Origin: Sweltsa coloradensis
Taxonomy: Eukaryota > Arthropoda > Insecta > Plecoptera > Chloroperlidae
Direction of reading: 5' to 3'
Assembly (NCBI GenBank): GCA_024449915.1
Contig: JAMZAV010000302.1
Coordinates: 186,001 to 250,000 of the forward strand
DNA: 64,000 nt
Shown here: positions 43,040-54,489 of the stretch, piece by piece
Layout of the letters: every line of letters begins with the position of its first letter
Position numbering within the stretch: the first letter of the stretch is position 1
Translations under genes and position numbers: made by a program
Notes under the pieces: generated by a model
The model's database searches: none
Seen by the model: only the letters and a program-made list of their open reading frames with translations
What the model was told of the DNA's origin: nothing

Positions 43040-44870
43040 TGAAGCATTTCTCGGTTTCTCATACACTGCCTAACCGTTTTCCAGATAAAAATATATTAGT
43101 TTACAGAAATTTTAGAATTAATAACATACTCCAACATTTCAACAGACATAAGTTACGTTCTTTGTTCCACTATTGTCATGACTCTTGTAATGGCTCGCCC
43201 TTTCTTCGTAATTACCTACATACACGAGCTTGCCAAGGAAAATTGTTTATTTATTTAAGATGTTACTGCTTACCTTTATTCTGTTTGGTACAACCATTGT
43301 TTAAAGTTAGTACTTCTACGTAGGAAACGTTATTTATCGATATATAAATGAAATAAACATTTACATGATAATAAAGAATAGTCTATAATATGAAACAATC
43401 TATAGAAAATGTAGCTATATTAGATTATTTTGTAATTCTATTTGCACAGTGGATAAACCTTCTCAGGAAAATTATCTTGCAAACAAGTCTTATCATTGCA
43501 TACATTCTTATTTTGTCAAACCAAACGGTTAGTAGAAATTCAGCAGGCATTTGCTCTTTAAAACCTTTTATGTATGATCTATTTACTTGTATTTTCGAGT
43601 AAATTTTTTATATGCGACGCATCGGTTCACGAATTTTTGTTCATGATCCTGGAATTACTTTTTGCTGCAGATATATCAAAGATATTATATACTAAGGAAA
43701 TACCGAATTGGCAATTGTTATTGAAAACAAAATTCAAACTCGAAGAATAAGCAACGTGCTCCTTGTGTGCTATCCTATAAGCCAAGTAATATTTTGTCCA
43801 CTTTTAAATGATTTGTTTTCTGTTTGTCTTCCGTAGCTAGTCGTGTTATACCACTTATGAAAATAAATTAACATTTCCTTACAACGTAAAAGCGAATGTA
43901 AATTAGAGTTAAGCATGGTAATGTTTCTGTTTTAGTATAAAGCAAAATTAATTGGCGAAACTAAAGGAGATTGCGAGAGTAGCCATACATCAATGCGCTT
44001 TGCACATAACCTCATTAAAACCTTCAATGGCTCTAGAGACAACTTAGAAAACAAAATTCGCTTGCAATTTATTTTACCAGAATATCTTCAACCCACCAAA
44101 TTTTGGTAGGGCCTACATTTAAAAAAATAATATTTTAGTAGTTCGTTGGAAATAACATTTTTACCATAGTTTACGAAAAAATATTTACGACTTTATTGCT
44201 ACCGTCAAACTATATCAAATAGTAACTTGCTTTTTTTTAATTTTTTCCCCTGTTTCTGGTGAATATACATTGTATTGAAAGACTTGCCATGCCATATTTT
44301 ATGTGTAATTAATTATTTTTAATATATTGTTAGGCCTACATTCCAAAACCAACAAACACACCATAGATACATGCTTTTAATAATATCTTACGATTAAAGG
44401 AAGTTAAAGTCAAATTGAGGAAGAAAGATATATGTTAATACGCTTATCTATTTCAGGAAAACTTGAATGCATTATCAATGTTTATTTTAAGAAAAATTAA
44501 TGTTTGTCTACATAGGTCTACATGTTATAATGTCGTATTTTTAAATAAATGTTTTAAACTTTACTTGTCAACTATCTTGTACTATTGTACGTTTTACCTT
44601 TTAACATGCATTTGGTTGACGATCTCGTGTGTGTAACTATGACGTTCACAATAGGGCTAGGCCTAAAAAATGTAGTGTTGCCACATATTTTTCGATTATA
44701 TCAAAATAGTAACACTACAGGTCATAACTACGCTAAACGAATTTTCATTGTTAACTCAAATAAATCTTATGACACAAACAAATGCAGAGGCATTTGTAAA
44801 AACACGTTTACTAGCATCAACCAACTGTATAACGACATTGATAAGTTATCTGAAGTAAGAAACCACTACC
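43040..44870. other. AT-rich stretch, nothing recognised
   Basis: Chance frames at 43039-43323 and 43390-43602, with no shared repeat noticed. Confidence 0.5.
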
Positions 44871-44879
44871 CCGCCATAT

Positions 44880-45310
44880 TTTCACACATTGGCGATCGTA
44901 ACTCAAATTCGAGTAGCCTACATCAATCGCTGGCAGTATTAAATCTTGGCTGACGATTATATTGCTGCCATAATAGTCGCACAGCGCACGACGGCTAGGA
45001 ACCGCTTTCCATTAGGTCTGCTGAAAGCGATCTTTTACGATCATCGGATTTACGACGTTCTTAACTCTGAGTACCTAACCAATCAGCGAGCAGAGTCTGC
45101 AGAAAGAGGCATTGTGGGTAAAAAGTATCTTACGAGCTACACAAACTGTGACGTCAGCGTGTTTGTACGACTGTGGCCATAAGAACATATCACGCACAAA
45201 AACTGGCCAATCTGTGGGAAAGCTTACCCACTAAGTGACTGGAAATATCAGGCTAACATTCGCAGAAATACGCAATGATCCATATATTATAACGAGCGAG
45301 GTATGTAAGA
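44880..45310 (+). promoter_or_regulatory. CpG-rich promoter-like patch
   Basis: The block is GC-balanced and CpG-rich and carries a CCAATCAGC box (45079), a perfect CRE TGACGTCA (45149-45156) and, at 45299-45306, a splice-donor-like AG|GTATGTAA. CCAAT and CRE in this order are typical of TATA-less promoters with a non-coding first exon, but no TSS can be fixed. Frames of 122 (44585-44953) and 78 codons (44946-45182) overlap it and have no known domain. Confidence 0.35.
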
Positions 45311-45610
45311 TTACTGAGTGAGCTTTTGCGTTTGTTTTTGTTGAATTTTTCGTGCATTTCTTTTTACATACATAATGAACATGAATTTACTCAATAATAA
45401 TAATAACATTCTTATAATATTTAAAAAAAAAAAAACAGCCACTCAATAAGTTTCAGCTTTCTGTGGTGACCAGTTTCGGCAATTGCCCGGTCTATTTCTT
45501 ACTTATTAATTTTCTTCGATATTATTGTATTTATAAAAAAAATCTAGAATAATCTTATATAGCACTGAGGAATGAAATGGTTTAAGCACGTATGCCTATT
45601 GTAAGAAGTA

Positions 45611-46006
45611 TTTGATTTGATTTGTATTGATTAACGTCTCATATTAATGCACTAAGGCTATTCGAGACGATGACTAGTGATAGATGAAGTTGAAGGATGA
45701 ATAGAAGGGAGGAGGGGAAACCCGGTACCGGCACGTAGCCTACTTCTTTCGAAAAATAACAAGGGGACCTACGGCATTACGTCCCATCCGAAAGGATGGT
45801 GTAACTTTGACAGTCATATATTATCTTCCTCCACTAACCCGGACTGTCGAGCAGACGTTAAAGAGAACGAAGCCGATACACTAGCTCTTGAACTCTCCAA
45901 CTGCTCTAACCAGCGGTGTACGTGTGTTTCGGGGTTGCGTTCTCCCACTCTACCCCTGACCACGCCCGAGGTTGCTTAACTTCGGTGTTCGAGTGGGAAC
46001 CGGCTA
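45611..46006 (-). mobile_element. 5S rRNA-derived SINE, copy 1
   Basis: On the minus strand the head (45931-46004) reads CCGGTTCCCACTCGAACACC, GAAGTTAAGCAACCTCGGG, CGTGGTCAGGGGTAGAGTGG, GAGAACGC: this follows the 5S rRNA interior, including the A-box region (GAAGTTAAGCA..CGGGC) and the GATGGGnGACC-type C box. The body has GTCTGCTCGACAGTCC, GGATGGGACGTAATGCCG and GGCTACGTGCCGGTACC, then a tail AATATGAGACGTTAATCAAT ending in a CAAAT repeat. About 25 nt of the 5S 5' end are missing. SINEs with 5S heads (SINE3 type) are established from fish and some other animals. Frames nearby are chance. Confidence 0.85.
45931..46004 (-). pseudogene. 5S rRNA-like head of SINE copy 1
   Basis: About 74 nt alignable by eye to the central 5S rRNA, including both internal-promoter elements. 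It lacks the paired 5' and 3' ends needed for a ribosomal 5S, so it is a promoter-bearing remnant and not an rRNA gene. Confidence 0.8.
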
Positions 46007-46189
46007 AGAGATATAAGAAGTGTGAATAGGTACGTATGTGTATTTATAGTATGTGCACAACAAATTCGTTGGCAAATAATGATATGCATTTAAATTAACC
46101 TCGTCCAATGGACTATAAAACAACATTTCCCTACAGCGTTGATCAGGCCGCAACATGACCTGGTAGTTACCTCTATAGTTAACTATAAT

Positions 46190-46395
46190 AAATGACTAAA
46201 ACTTCCTGGCAGCAAAGTGTTGACAATCGCCGCCCGCTCCTCAATCACCGCTCTTATCAGCCGAGCAAACAAGGTCGGCGATATATCAGTGCCAGCCAGA
46301 TTGACCACTCGATCCAGCTGTATTATCAGCTCGCATTAAGGGGAACCCGACATGCAGGATTACACCGTTTAAGGTTACTGATAACACACTAGTAA
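46190..46395. other. GC-balanced patch, unknown
   Basis: CGCCGCCCGCTCC and CAAGGTCGGCGATATATC lie in a patch open in a 66-codon plus frame (46192-46392) with Gln/Arg-rich translation. No family is recognised and regulatory function is possible. Confidence 0.25.
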
Positions 46396-46450
46396 TGCGT
46401 TTAATAGAAGAACGCTTTACGATTAAACAATTATGGAGGTTAAGTTAACA

Positions 46451-47221
46451 CTAGGAAAACGCTCAAGTCCCGCCGCGTTGATGGATGAGCTTTTTTTCAA
46501 GTTTTTAGTTTGCGTGGGATATCTTTACTTTTGCAAGTGCTTTGCATTGCTGCCTATGCATTGTAGGTGATTGTTGTCAAGTTTCTATTGTTACTTGTCA
46601 ATTGTTATTATTTTTACCGTAAAAAACTTAAATAAAAAGCTTTATTTCTATGGATTCTGGCTAATTTTTTCAACTTTTTATTTCAAAAGGTACTACATCA
46701 CCTTAATTTTAATGTCCACGTATAATATGAACGTTGTAGCCCCACCCGTTTGGTCATAATCGGCCCAAATGGCACAAAAATATCGCACTAAACCGTAAAA
46801 AACTTATATTAAAAGCTTTATTTCTATGGATTCTGGCTAATTTTTCCAACTTTTTCTTTCAAAAGGTACTACATCACCATAACCTTAATGTCCATGTATA
46901 ATATGAACGTTGTAGCCCCACCCGTTTGGTCAGAATCGGCCCAAATGACACGAAAATATCGCACTAAAAATCGAAAAAAAATCGTAAAAGTACGATATTC
47001 ATGAGAAATATTTCTTCGATTGTACCCAAAAACAATACACCTCTAAGTTTAGAGATTTCGAAGGTCCTCTCCAATTTTCATCAAGATCGCTTATGCCGTT
47101 TGCCCGGAATCCTGCTAACAAACAGACAGACAAAAATACAAACCAAAAAAAAACAAAAAAACATTGGAGCTAAAGTTTTTGGGGGGTCAGTGAAATTGAA
47201 GTCTTCGCTTCGCTCATCCAA
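46451..47221 (-). mobile_element. Family B element B2
   Basis: On the minus strand it runs from TTGGATGAGCGAAGCGAAG to GCTCATCCATCAACGCGGCG, GGACTTGAGCG, TTTTCCTAG, followed by T. The 3' hairpin AACGC/GCGTT is conserved. Inside are two tandem 176-bp units beginning GTAAAAAACTT at 46619 and 46795, different in sequence from the 162-bp units of B1, so the family shares ends more than bodies. A word block from these units recurs inverted at 51.85 kb. Confidence 0.65.
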
Positions 47222-47679
47222 TTAATTTATTTGTAGAGATGTTAGTTTTGAAACATTTAATGCATTTAAATGTTATCATTGGTTCTGAAGTACAAGAGTT
47301 GTGAGATCTAGATATGCTAATTTCTACTTTTCCTTCAAACAATTTAATGGGTAGCACTACACACAATACACTATCCAAAAAGAGGATGTACTCCGTAAAT
47401 TTGACGGTTGTTATACATATATTTTAAATCAACGATGAAGTTTTTCTATATTTCATGTCATGACAACCTGCCTTTTAAGACATAGAACATAATTGAACTT
47501 AGAACGTCACAAAAGTAGCGTATAGACTACTTTTGACAGATTTTAGGTGCATTAAGGAGTCGTGAGATGCGATATTCTTAACAACTGAAATTTCTTATCC
47601 AAACAAATTCAAATTCAAATAAATGCAAAAGTGAAATCCTCAAGCCATTCCATTACAAAAAGGCAATTATTTATTATTT

Positions 47680-47746
47680 TTATTTATTTATTTAACGTAT
47701 ATTCTATTCACTTAAAAAAATTATTTACAAAGGAAGGACAAAAAAC
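47680..47746 (-). repeat. Retroelement-like 3' tail, copy 3
   Basis: TTATTTATTTAACGTATATT, CTATTCACTTAAAAAAATTA and TTTACAAAGGAAGGACAA match the tails at 13.3 and 29.0 kb with a few changes. Confidence 0.6.
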
Positions 47747-49084
47747 TTGCAAAATATTTCTAAGTAATATGTTGTTTTACAACTTTGACCATACTCCTCA
47801 GAAATTAAAAGTGAAGTTCATTATGCTGAAAATGTGAATAAGCGTCTTACTAAAAATTATACATATGTTTACCACACTCTTATCCGAACTTGTTTCGATA
47901 CCACCTCCATGTTTATTTAGTTTGACTTTTTTGGAGATCTTTGTTATCTTCAAAATCTTTTAATCTTCTTTGAACGCATAATTGGATGTATTGTTTGTGT
48001 AGCCTGTGCAGCAAATTTTCACATTATTATGTTCATGTTTACTGTTTTAATTTGGGTGTTGGCAATGTTGTGTTAGTATTGTGTATGCATCCAGATATTC
48101 GTGTTTGCAAATAATTGAGCTAGTATAATCAACGACTTTATTCGCCAATTAATTGAAGTGAAATCGATAAAACAATTTGAAGAGAACCAACAAACTAACA
48201 AATTATCTAATGTTGGAAGTAATGCATGCGTGAAATTACAAATGCAAACACATCCAACAATATGTAAAAATAACTGATGCAGAGAATAGTGCTTTAAGCG
48301 TAACTTGTTGTTATTTTTTATAAAAACCAAACAATTCATAATATGTTACCTCTCTTTTAAAAAAATAGCACGAAATTATAATTCTTGGACTCAATTACGT
48401 TGAAAATACAATCATTATATTATGACGAGTCGTTTTTATATCGTTATTGAACTAAAGAAGGCAAATACTCAGAACATGTTTGTTTTATTTAGTCTGTAAT
48501 TTAAAACAACACGATACAATAGCAGCACAATATAAAAGTACAGAATAAAACTAGGTATAATCTCCGAGTTCTAATCACATCTTATCCCTCATATTATAAA
48601 TGAACAACTAATACCATTATGATATAACTTAAAATTGAGATTACGTCATATACTTCTGATTAATTAATATATTTATTTTGTTGCAGTAATTTACCAATTC
48701 CAAATTTGAGTAGAACAGGACATATATCTACGATAACTTTTACATACATATACCTCCGTTTTAATCGATATCCAAGTGTATAAAACACATATTATTTGAG
48801 TTTCCATCAAGGTTGGCTCCCTCGTTCGTCAATTTGTCCCAATCTCAACAAAGCGAATTTGTAAAACGCCAAGTCACAGTTTGAATCCGAATAATATTAT
48901 TCAACGTTAATGATGACTGCAATCAAAGGACAAGATTCAGATACAAAGTTAGTAAGTATTCAAGTAATATTTTACAAGGCAACTTCTACTTTGTGTGAAA
49001 ATGTCGCCCGTAGCTGAACAACTTTGAACCCAGCATCAACTATCAAGAAGTCATAACAATAAATAACATCGACTTGAGATGTAG

Positions 49085-49112
49085 TCTTCTTCTTCTTCTT
49101 CTTCTTCTTCTT
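49085..49112 (+). repeat. (CTT)n microsatellite
   Basis: A pure TCT/CTT run of about 28 bp. Confidence 0.95.
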
Positions 49113-50193
49113 AAACTCAAGGTTGGAATAACAAAGTTAGTTCTGAAGTTGTAACGTTATTATCTCTTGCTCATAAACATCAAGCATTGTCTGCGTCTGC
49201 GATGAACTTTGCGACTTGCAGTTGATCAACAGCTTCAAACATTGAACAAGGAGTTCTAAACGAGCGAACGTTAAAAATAAACATCACACGCAGACAAGAA
49301 ATTTGTTGGGAGTACGTACAACATTTACTCAAGAGAGAAAATTTAATCTCTTTAGAGTTCTATATAATTATTTAAGATGGCGCATTGTTTGAAGTGAACC
49401 ATTGAATGTGGCGAAGTTACATATACATATTGAAAGTTGGGTGTTGTCAAGTTAAAAATACGGAACATCACAATCAATGTTCAATGAAAATTCACATGTT
49501 AAAATATATTAATCAAATTCAAAAGAGTGTCAAAGCACACTAACTAACAAGTGACTTCTGAGGACGCACACATGTAAGTTTGTTTGTTTGTACATTCTGC
49601 ATGGCAGTTTTCTATCCATGTTTCATCGCCCGAAATTTCCATTTAAACGTTTTTTGAGCCACGTGACCAAGAAACATTTTGATGAGACAAAAGTCTTAGG
49701 CAATAATAACATATAAGTACTTCTGTTCTATATTATACAAACACTAATTTCATTTTTGTAATTTGCGTTCGTGGCCCAGTGTCAATGATAATATGGTGAT
49801 TATCTTCAAAGGGTGTTATTTAAAGTGCATTTTATTATGAATGTTCTAGTGTGAATTTATGCACAGTTTAATATATAGTTTTGTAATGAGTTATTTTATA
49901 TTAGTATTATATTTGGATTGGTATTGGTATAGATTGGTATCTAGCACTCATCATGCCTCCTCTTTACGATTATGCCTTAGATATTACTTAGTTTTCCATT
50001 CTTCTCACATTGTCATGCCATATCAATCTCAAACTCAAGCTTGTCAACTCCAACTCTAGTTCTTATGGGGCTATAAAAATTTTAAAAAATGTGTGGAACT
50101 GCCCGTATAATAAATGTGTGTACAATATTTTGACCAAAGCATATAATATTATAGTGTTTTAATCTTTCAAATTATTCTGATCTACGATTTTAA

Positions 50194-50270
50194 AGTGTGA
50201 GTGTAAGCGTGAGTGTGTTTGAGTGTGAGTGCAAGTTTGTAAGTGCGTATGCGTGCAAGTGTGAGACTAC
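50194..50270 (+). repeat. Degenerate GTGAGT/GTGCAA tandem repeat
   Basis: An imperfect hexamer-like run of GTGAGTGT, GCGTGAGTGTG and GTGCAAGTG words over about 75 bp. Confidence 0.8.
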
Positions 50271-51234
50271 ACACGAACACACTCTCAAGACGATGCACTA
50301 TTGATAAAGTCAATAATAATTCATTCACCCCTGAAAGTAGTATGACAATTATGTTTGCCCATCCGTAAAAAAAATTACGATTTCAAAATTCTAGTATTTT
50401 ATGTCGTGGAAAACATTTTGACATTCGGCAATAACAGCGGAGAGGTACATTGACTAGGGCGGGCCCGAACTCTTAAGACCATTGCAATTTGTCATACCTT
50501 ATCCCGCCCCCCCCCCTCTTTTCAAGCTACCCCATCGGCACTAGCGCTACCCACAACAATCGCTCAACATTTGGAAACCTTCCAAGGGCAATGACGCACG
50601 GAGAAAGTGGAGAAGTTCATTTTCTTCGCGCGCGCTGGATATTTTTTTTACTTTGTAGATTTATTTTCACTTGCTGATGCGTGGAATGAAATATTCACAT
50701 TTTAGAAAAAACTTTTATCATTAAATAATTTTCAAGTGGGTATCTGACATGAACATGCTTTCAAGTGGCTTTGATTGCGAAGATGTTTTAAATGTTCAAC
50801 GTCCAAGTTTTCAAATGCCGAGATGAATGTGCCTATATAAAACACAAACGCAAAAGTTCATATCAAAACTAAACGTAGACTCTTTTTTTACTATCAAAAG
50901 AGTCTGGAGGGAAAGCTCAAACGTAATTTTACTATTCACAATTTCTCTTTCCTAGTATAAAATATCCATAATCGACCTACTTACAAATATTGTGCTTTTC
51001 TCAGTTCAAACGATACATTTTCCATTTTTAGGCAGAACATCCCGTGACACATGCTATTTGTTTCTATGTCAATGTTACAGACTGTCGACAAAGAAACGCG
51101 ATTACATTTCTGTCTGTCGATAAATCGCTACACTTTCATAAATTATAACAGAAATATTTCCACGATTCCCGCATAGATTTTATCAAATATAAGTGGATTT
51201 AAGTGAAAACTACAGACGTTTGGTGGAAAACAAA

Positions 51235-51420
51235 AACAAATTATTTCTCGATTTTATTAGTCGGGAAACACTCCCGCATTTGTAATTGACAATATTTAAA
51301 TTAATGCAGAATTTGTTTTAACAACTCAGCCTGGTATCGAACCTGGGTCTTCCGATTGCAGGTGCACTACATACTTTGTCTAGCAACCAAATGTATTTAC
51401 AAATCCGAAGGCAATCATTT
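51235..51420 (+). repeat. Family C copy with tRNA-like part
   Basis: TTTCTCGATTTTATTAGTCG, GGAAACACTCCCG and TTAATGCAGAATTTG lead into a minus-strand tRNA-like segment (51332-51402) with a T arm CCAGG/TTCGATA/CCAGG (four of five pairs) and a GCAATC loop. It is a decayed tRNA-derived repeat. Confidence 0.55.
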
Positions 51421-51539
51421 ATCGAAATGCCATTATTAATGTCAATATTAACGAAATTGTCAATTTAAATATTATTAAATCTATGATAATATGCTATTTA
51501 TTGTCAAATTCTTCACTTTTAAGTAGTTTATTTTATCAC

Positions 51540-51850
51540 TGATCACGGAATCAAATCTTGGTGCCCGTTAGGGCACCGCAGCCAAGCCGTGGCGCGTTAC
51601 ACACTCAGGCACCTTATACAGCAAGCAGAGTTGGAGTGATTTCGAGGTGTTACCCAGCCGTCATGAAACTTGATGTGAACTTGAAAACTATCAAAATTGA
51701 GGGGATTTAGGTAACCTGACAACACATGCCAATTTTGGGTGGTGTAAAAACATTCCTTCTTGGTGAAAAAATGGCTTGAAACATGCCCAAAATCACTTTA
51801 AGGATGTTAGTTACTACTGGCTACTATATCCTGTCTAATTCGTCAGTTTC
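51540..51850. other. Unannotated stretch
   Basis: A GC-balanced segment (GGTGCCCGTTAGGGCACC is a small hairpin at about 51560-51577) followed by words such as ATGAAACTTGATGTGAACTT that resemble the composite repeat of 21.7 kb. No gene was recognised. Confidence 0.35.
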
Positions 51851-51965
51851 AATCGGCCCGCGATTCTGACCAAACGGGTGGGGCTACAACGTTCATATTT
51901 TACATGTACATTAAGGTTATAGTGATATAGTACCTTTTGAAAGAAAAAGTTGAAAAAGTTTGCTG
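51851..51965 (-). repeat. Block shared with B2 internal units
   Basis: On the minus strand: AAAGGTACTATATCACTATA, ACCTTAATGTACATG, GAACGTTGTAGCCCCACCCG and TTTGGTCAGAATCG match the tandem 176-bp units of B2 at 46.69-46.94 kb. The B ends are absent, so this is a fragment or a distinct element sharing the block. Confidence 0.75.
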
Positions 51966-52205
51966 GAAGGCTTCCAAATAAAGGTTTTAATTTTAGCCTT
52001 TTACAAGAATATAATCAACAAGTAACTATAGTTACTTGACAATGATCACCTTCATTTTTTACAAAAAACAAGTCTTTGGACCACTAGATATTTTAAATTC
52101 AATTGTTAATTGGTAATACCATATAAATTAAATCGACTTTGATAAAATTATTGTTTTTTAACAAATAATTTTGCAATGGAACTTTAAAAAGTAATGAGAT
52201 CCCAC

Positions 52206-52576
52206 ATATAACAAAAAACTTGTAAAAAAACAGCCAAACCTTACACAATCAAAAGCAATGAGATCTAACAGAAATGCCAAGCTTATGTACCCTCCTACAT
52301 TTTTGCAATCTTAATACATAAATTCACTTTGCCCTGTGACAGCATCCTTGCAAAGATTGGCAAAATAAATTTGCACAAACTTTTACATTCAAAACAATAG
52401 TTGCAAATAAAATTTTGCCATGCTTTGCAAGGATGCTGTCACAGGGCAAAATGAATTTATGGATAAAGATTGCGAAAATGTAGGAGGGTACATAAGTTTG
52501 GCATTTCTTTTAGATCTCATTGCTTTTGATCGTGTAACGTTTGGCTGTTGTTTTTTTTACAAGTTGTTTGTTATAT
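52206..52576. mobile_element. 371-bp foldback element
   Basis: The left arm starts ATATAACAAAAAACTTGT and contains CAATCAAAAGCAATGAGATC, TATGTACCCTCCTACATTTT and CCCTGTGACAGCATCCTTGC. The right arm is its reverse complement to 52576, with scattered mismatches. A loop of roughly 50 bp lies near 52391. No coding capacity. It is a different family from the palindrome at 23.2 kb and more diverged. Confidence 0.85.
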
Positions 52577-52599
52577 ATTTAAATACTACTTCATAATTT

Positions 52600-54255
52600 C
52601 ATACTATATGCACAGCATGCATGCGTTACGTGTTGTTAATACACAAACGTCATCAGTGTTGCATTGAATTCTAGGTGCCAATTACTGTGCAGTATAACAC
52701 CTGTGATACCTACAACCATCAGTGCTAAGGTGGAACTAATCAGGTATGCGACACGACTGACGACGAGTAAAACCATATTACTATTAGCCTATATTGTAGG
52801 ACAATGGAATCACAATGATCAATATGCATAAGAGTAAAACACAGTTGGGCAAGATTGTGTTATACACAAGATACATGAAAAGACGGTTATCCATTTTTCT
52901 CTAAATTAGCAATAATTCTATAAGAGTCAATAAGTGGATAATTACTGAAGGTGGATAATGATTTAAAAACAATATTTTAGCGTAATTGTGACTCGCGCCC
53001 GAACTAGATGAGCTTCCGTAACAGGCAGGACGCAGGTATCTTATACGGAGTGTTGAGTTTTATTTAAGTACAAAACAGTCAGTGACTCTCCGTCAGTAGA
53101 ATTATATTTTCTGACGTGTGATATATATTGCTAAATTCGCATTACATTACCTCAATGTCAGCACTTTACCGATTTGGCTGTTTATATCTTTGATACTCTT
53201 AATAATTCTCTAACATCTCTTTAGTGGCGAGAATTAATTTTAAAACTTTCAGCTCTTGTTACAGTAAACTATTTTGATAATAAACTTCTGAGACCTATCA
53301 CATTCAAATATAAATGAAAGACATGTAAAGATGGATTATTGAATGAACTTATAGTTTCAAAGATTGCTTGGTTGACAGATTACGCCAGTTACTAGTAATT
53401 ATCCATGGTTAGATCGGAGAGCAGAGACAAGAATGACATAATTTAAACGTGGTCTTGCCTATATGTATTGTTCAGTCTTCCTAACGCATTGGTGATATTC
53501 TTAATGTGACAGTGATTTATATATACGATTATTAACTATAAACACAAACGTTACCTACTAATTTGCCATTCAAATGTGCTTAACGTAAATTCTAGTTGAA
53601 TACATTTGTGAACCAAAATCATTGTCAGAACGATAATTGGAACATGATTAATAATTATTGAAAATTAACTGAATTCCAAATTTAAACGTATGTAAACCCT
53701 GGAGATTCCTTTAAGGTAATCTAACTAGCATAAATAATAAAGTGACGTCATTAAATTAACCCTGTGAGGCCCACGGACATTCACTCCGACATCGTGTCAT
53801 ACATCAACACACTAATTAGTAATTAACCTAGTTTGGTTTGGTGTGTTTGTCGGGTCGAGATCATACGTGGTGTATGAAGCCCCGAAGCCTTGGCTTGTTA
53901 TGATAATTAGGTGCATACTTATTATCACTGCTTGGATCTTTGAGGCTTAGCTCGATATCTAGACTGTAGGGGCAAGATGAAACGAATACGTTTACAGAGG
54001 TAGCGAGACTAGGCCGAACTAAGCTTGTAAGGAGAATAGCAACCTCTTGCTTTGCCCTAGTTTACTTGAAAACGGACGGCATAGACAAAGACGTGGAATA
54101 TATTGTATTATCATGAAGTAATTCAATAGGGAACATAATTGTAAGACAACCTTTGCGAGCAGGGATTTCGCAATGCATGCGAATTAGTTTGCTATAGAAA
54201 TAGACTGGCCGTTTGAAGCAACCATGTTCGGAGTCCATTAAACACATATTAGGGA
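52600..54255. other. AT-rich stretch, nothing recognised
   Basis: A GC-balanced patch with GATAATTAGGTGC lies at about 53.82-54.0 kb. One 65-codon minus frame (54062-54259) is of chance length. Confidence 0.45.
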
Positions 54256-54257
54256 GC

Positions 54258-54480
54258 ACAGCTCCACTTTTCTGTCCGTCCGTCTGTGCGAGTGCATGTC
54301 ACGCCTCACGATAAAAACCGAACACGACCTCCGATTGACATGCGCGTTTTAGTGTTGACAACGCCCTTCAACAAAGATGATACCGAATGTTTTTTGTGAC
54401 CCTTGGATTAATGGAGACGGAGCGTTTAATATTTTTAAATGGCATTTTCCGTACCCGGCACTTTCAACAAGGATTTCAAT
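54258..54480 (+). repeat. Dispersed repeat family D, copy 6
   Basis: GTCCGTCCGTCTGTGCG, CACGATAAAAACCGAACACG, TTCAACAAAGATGATACCG, TTTTTTGTGACCCTTGG and an altered end TACCCGGCACTTTCAACAAG give the family order. It is nearly full length. Confidence 0.7.
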
Positions 54481-54489
54481 TCAACTATG

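Larger units (their letters stand above)
47750..51230. other. AT-rich stretch with simple repeats
   Basis: Recognised only: (CTT)n at 49085-49112, a GTGAGT-type degenerate repeat at 50194-50270, a run of 10 Cs at 50507-50516 and a GC-balanced patch near 50.55-50.65 kb. Frames of 60-90 codons (48073-48339, 49859-50059, 50489-50677) show no domain. Confidence 0.5.

Noticed and set aside
44585..44953. 122-codon plus-strand frame
   Set aside because: No domain, chance length, and the following 78-codon frame is in another phase without splice signals between them.
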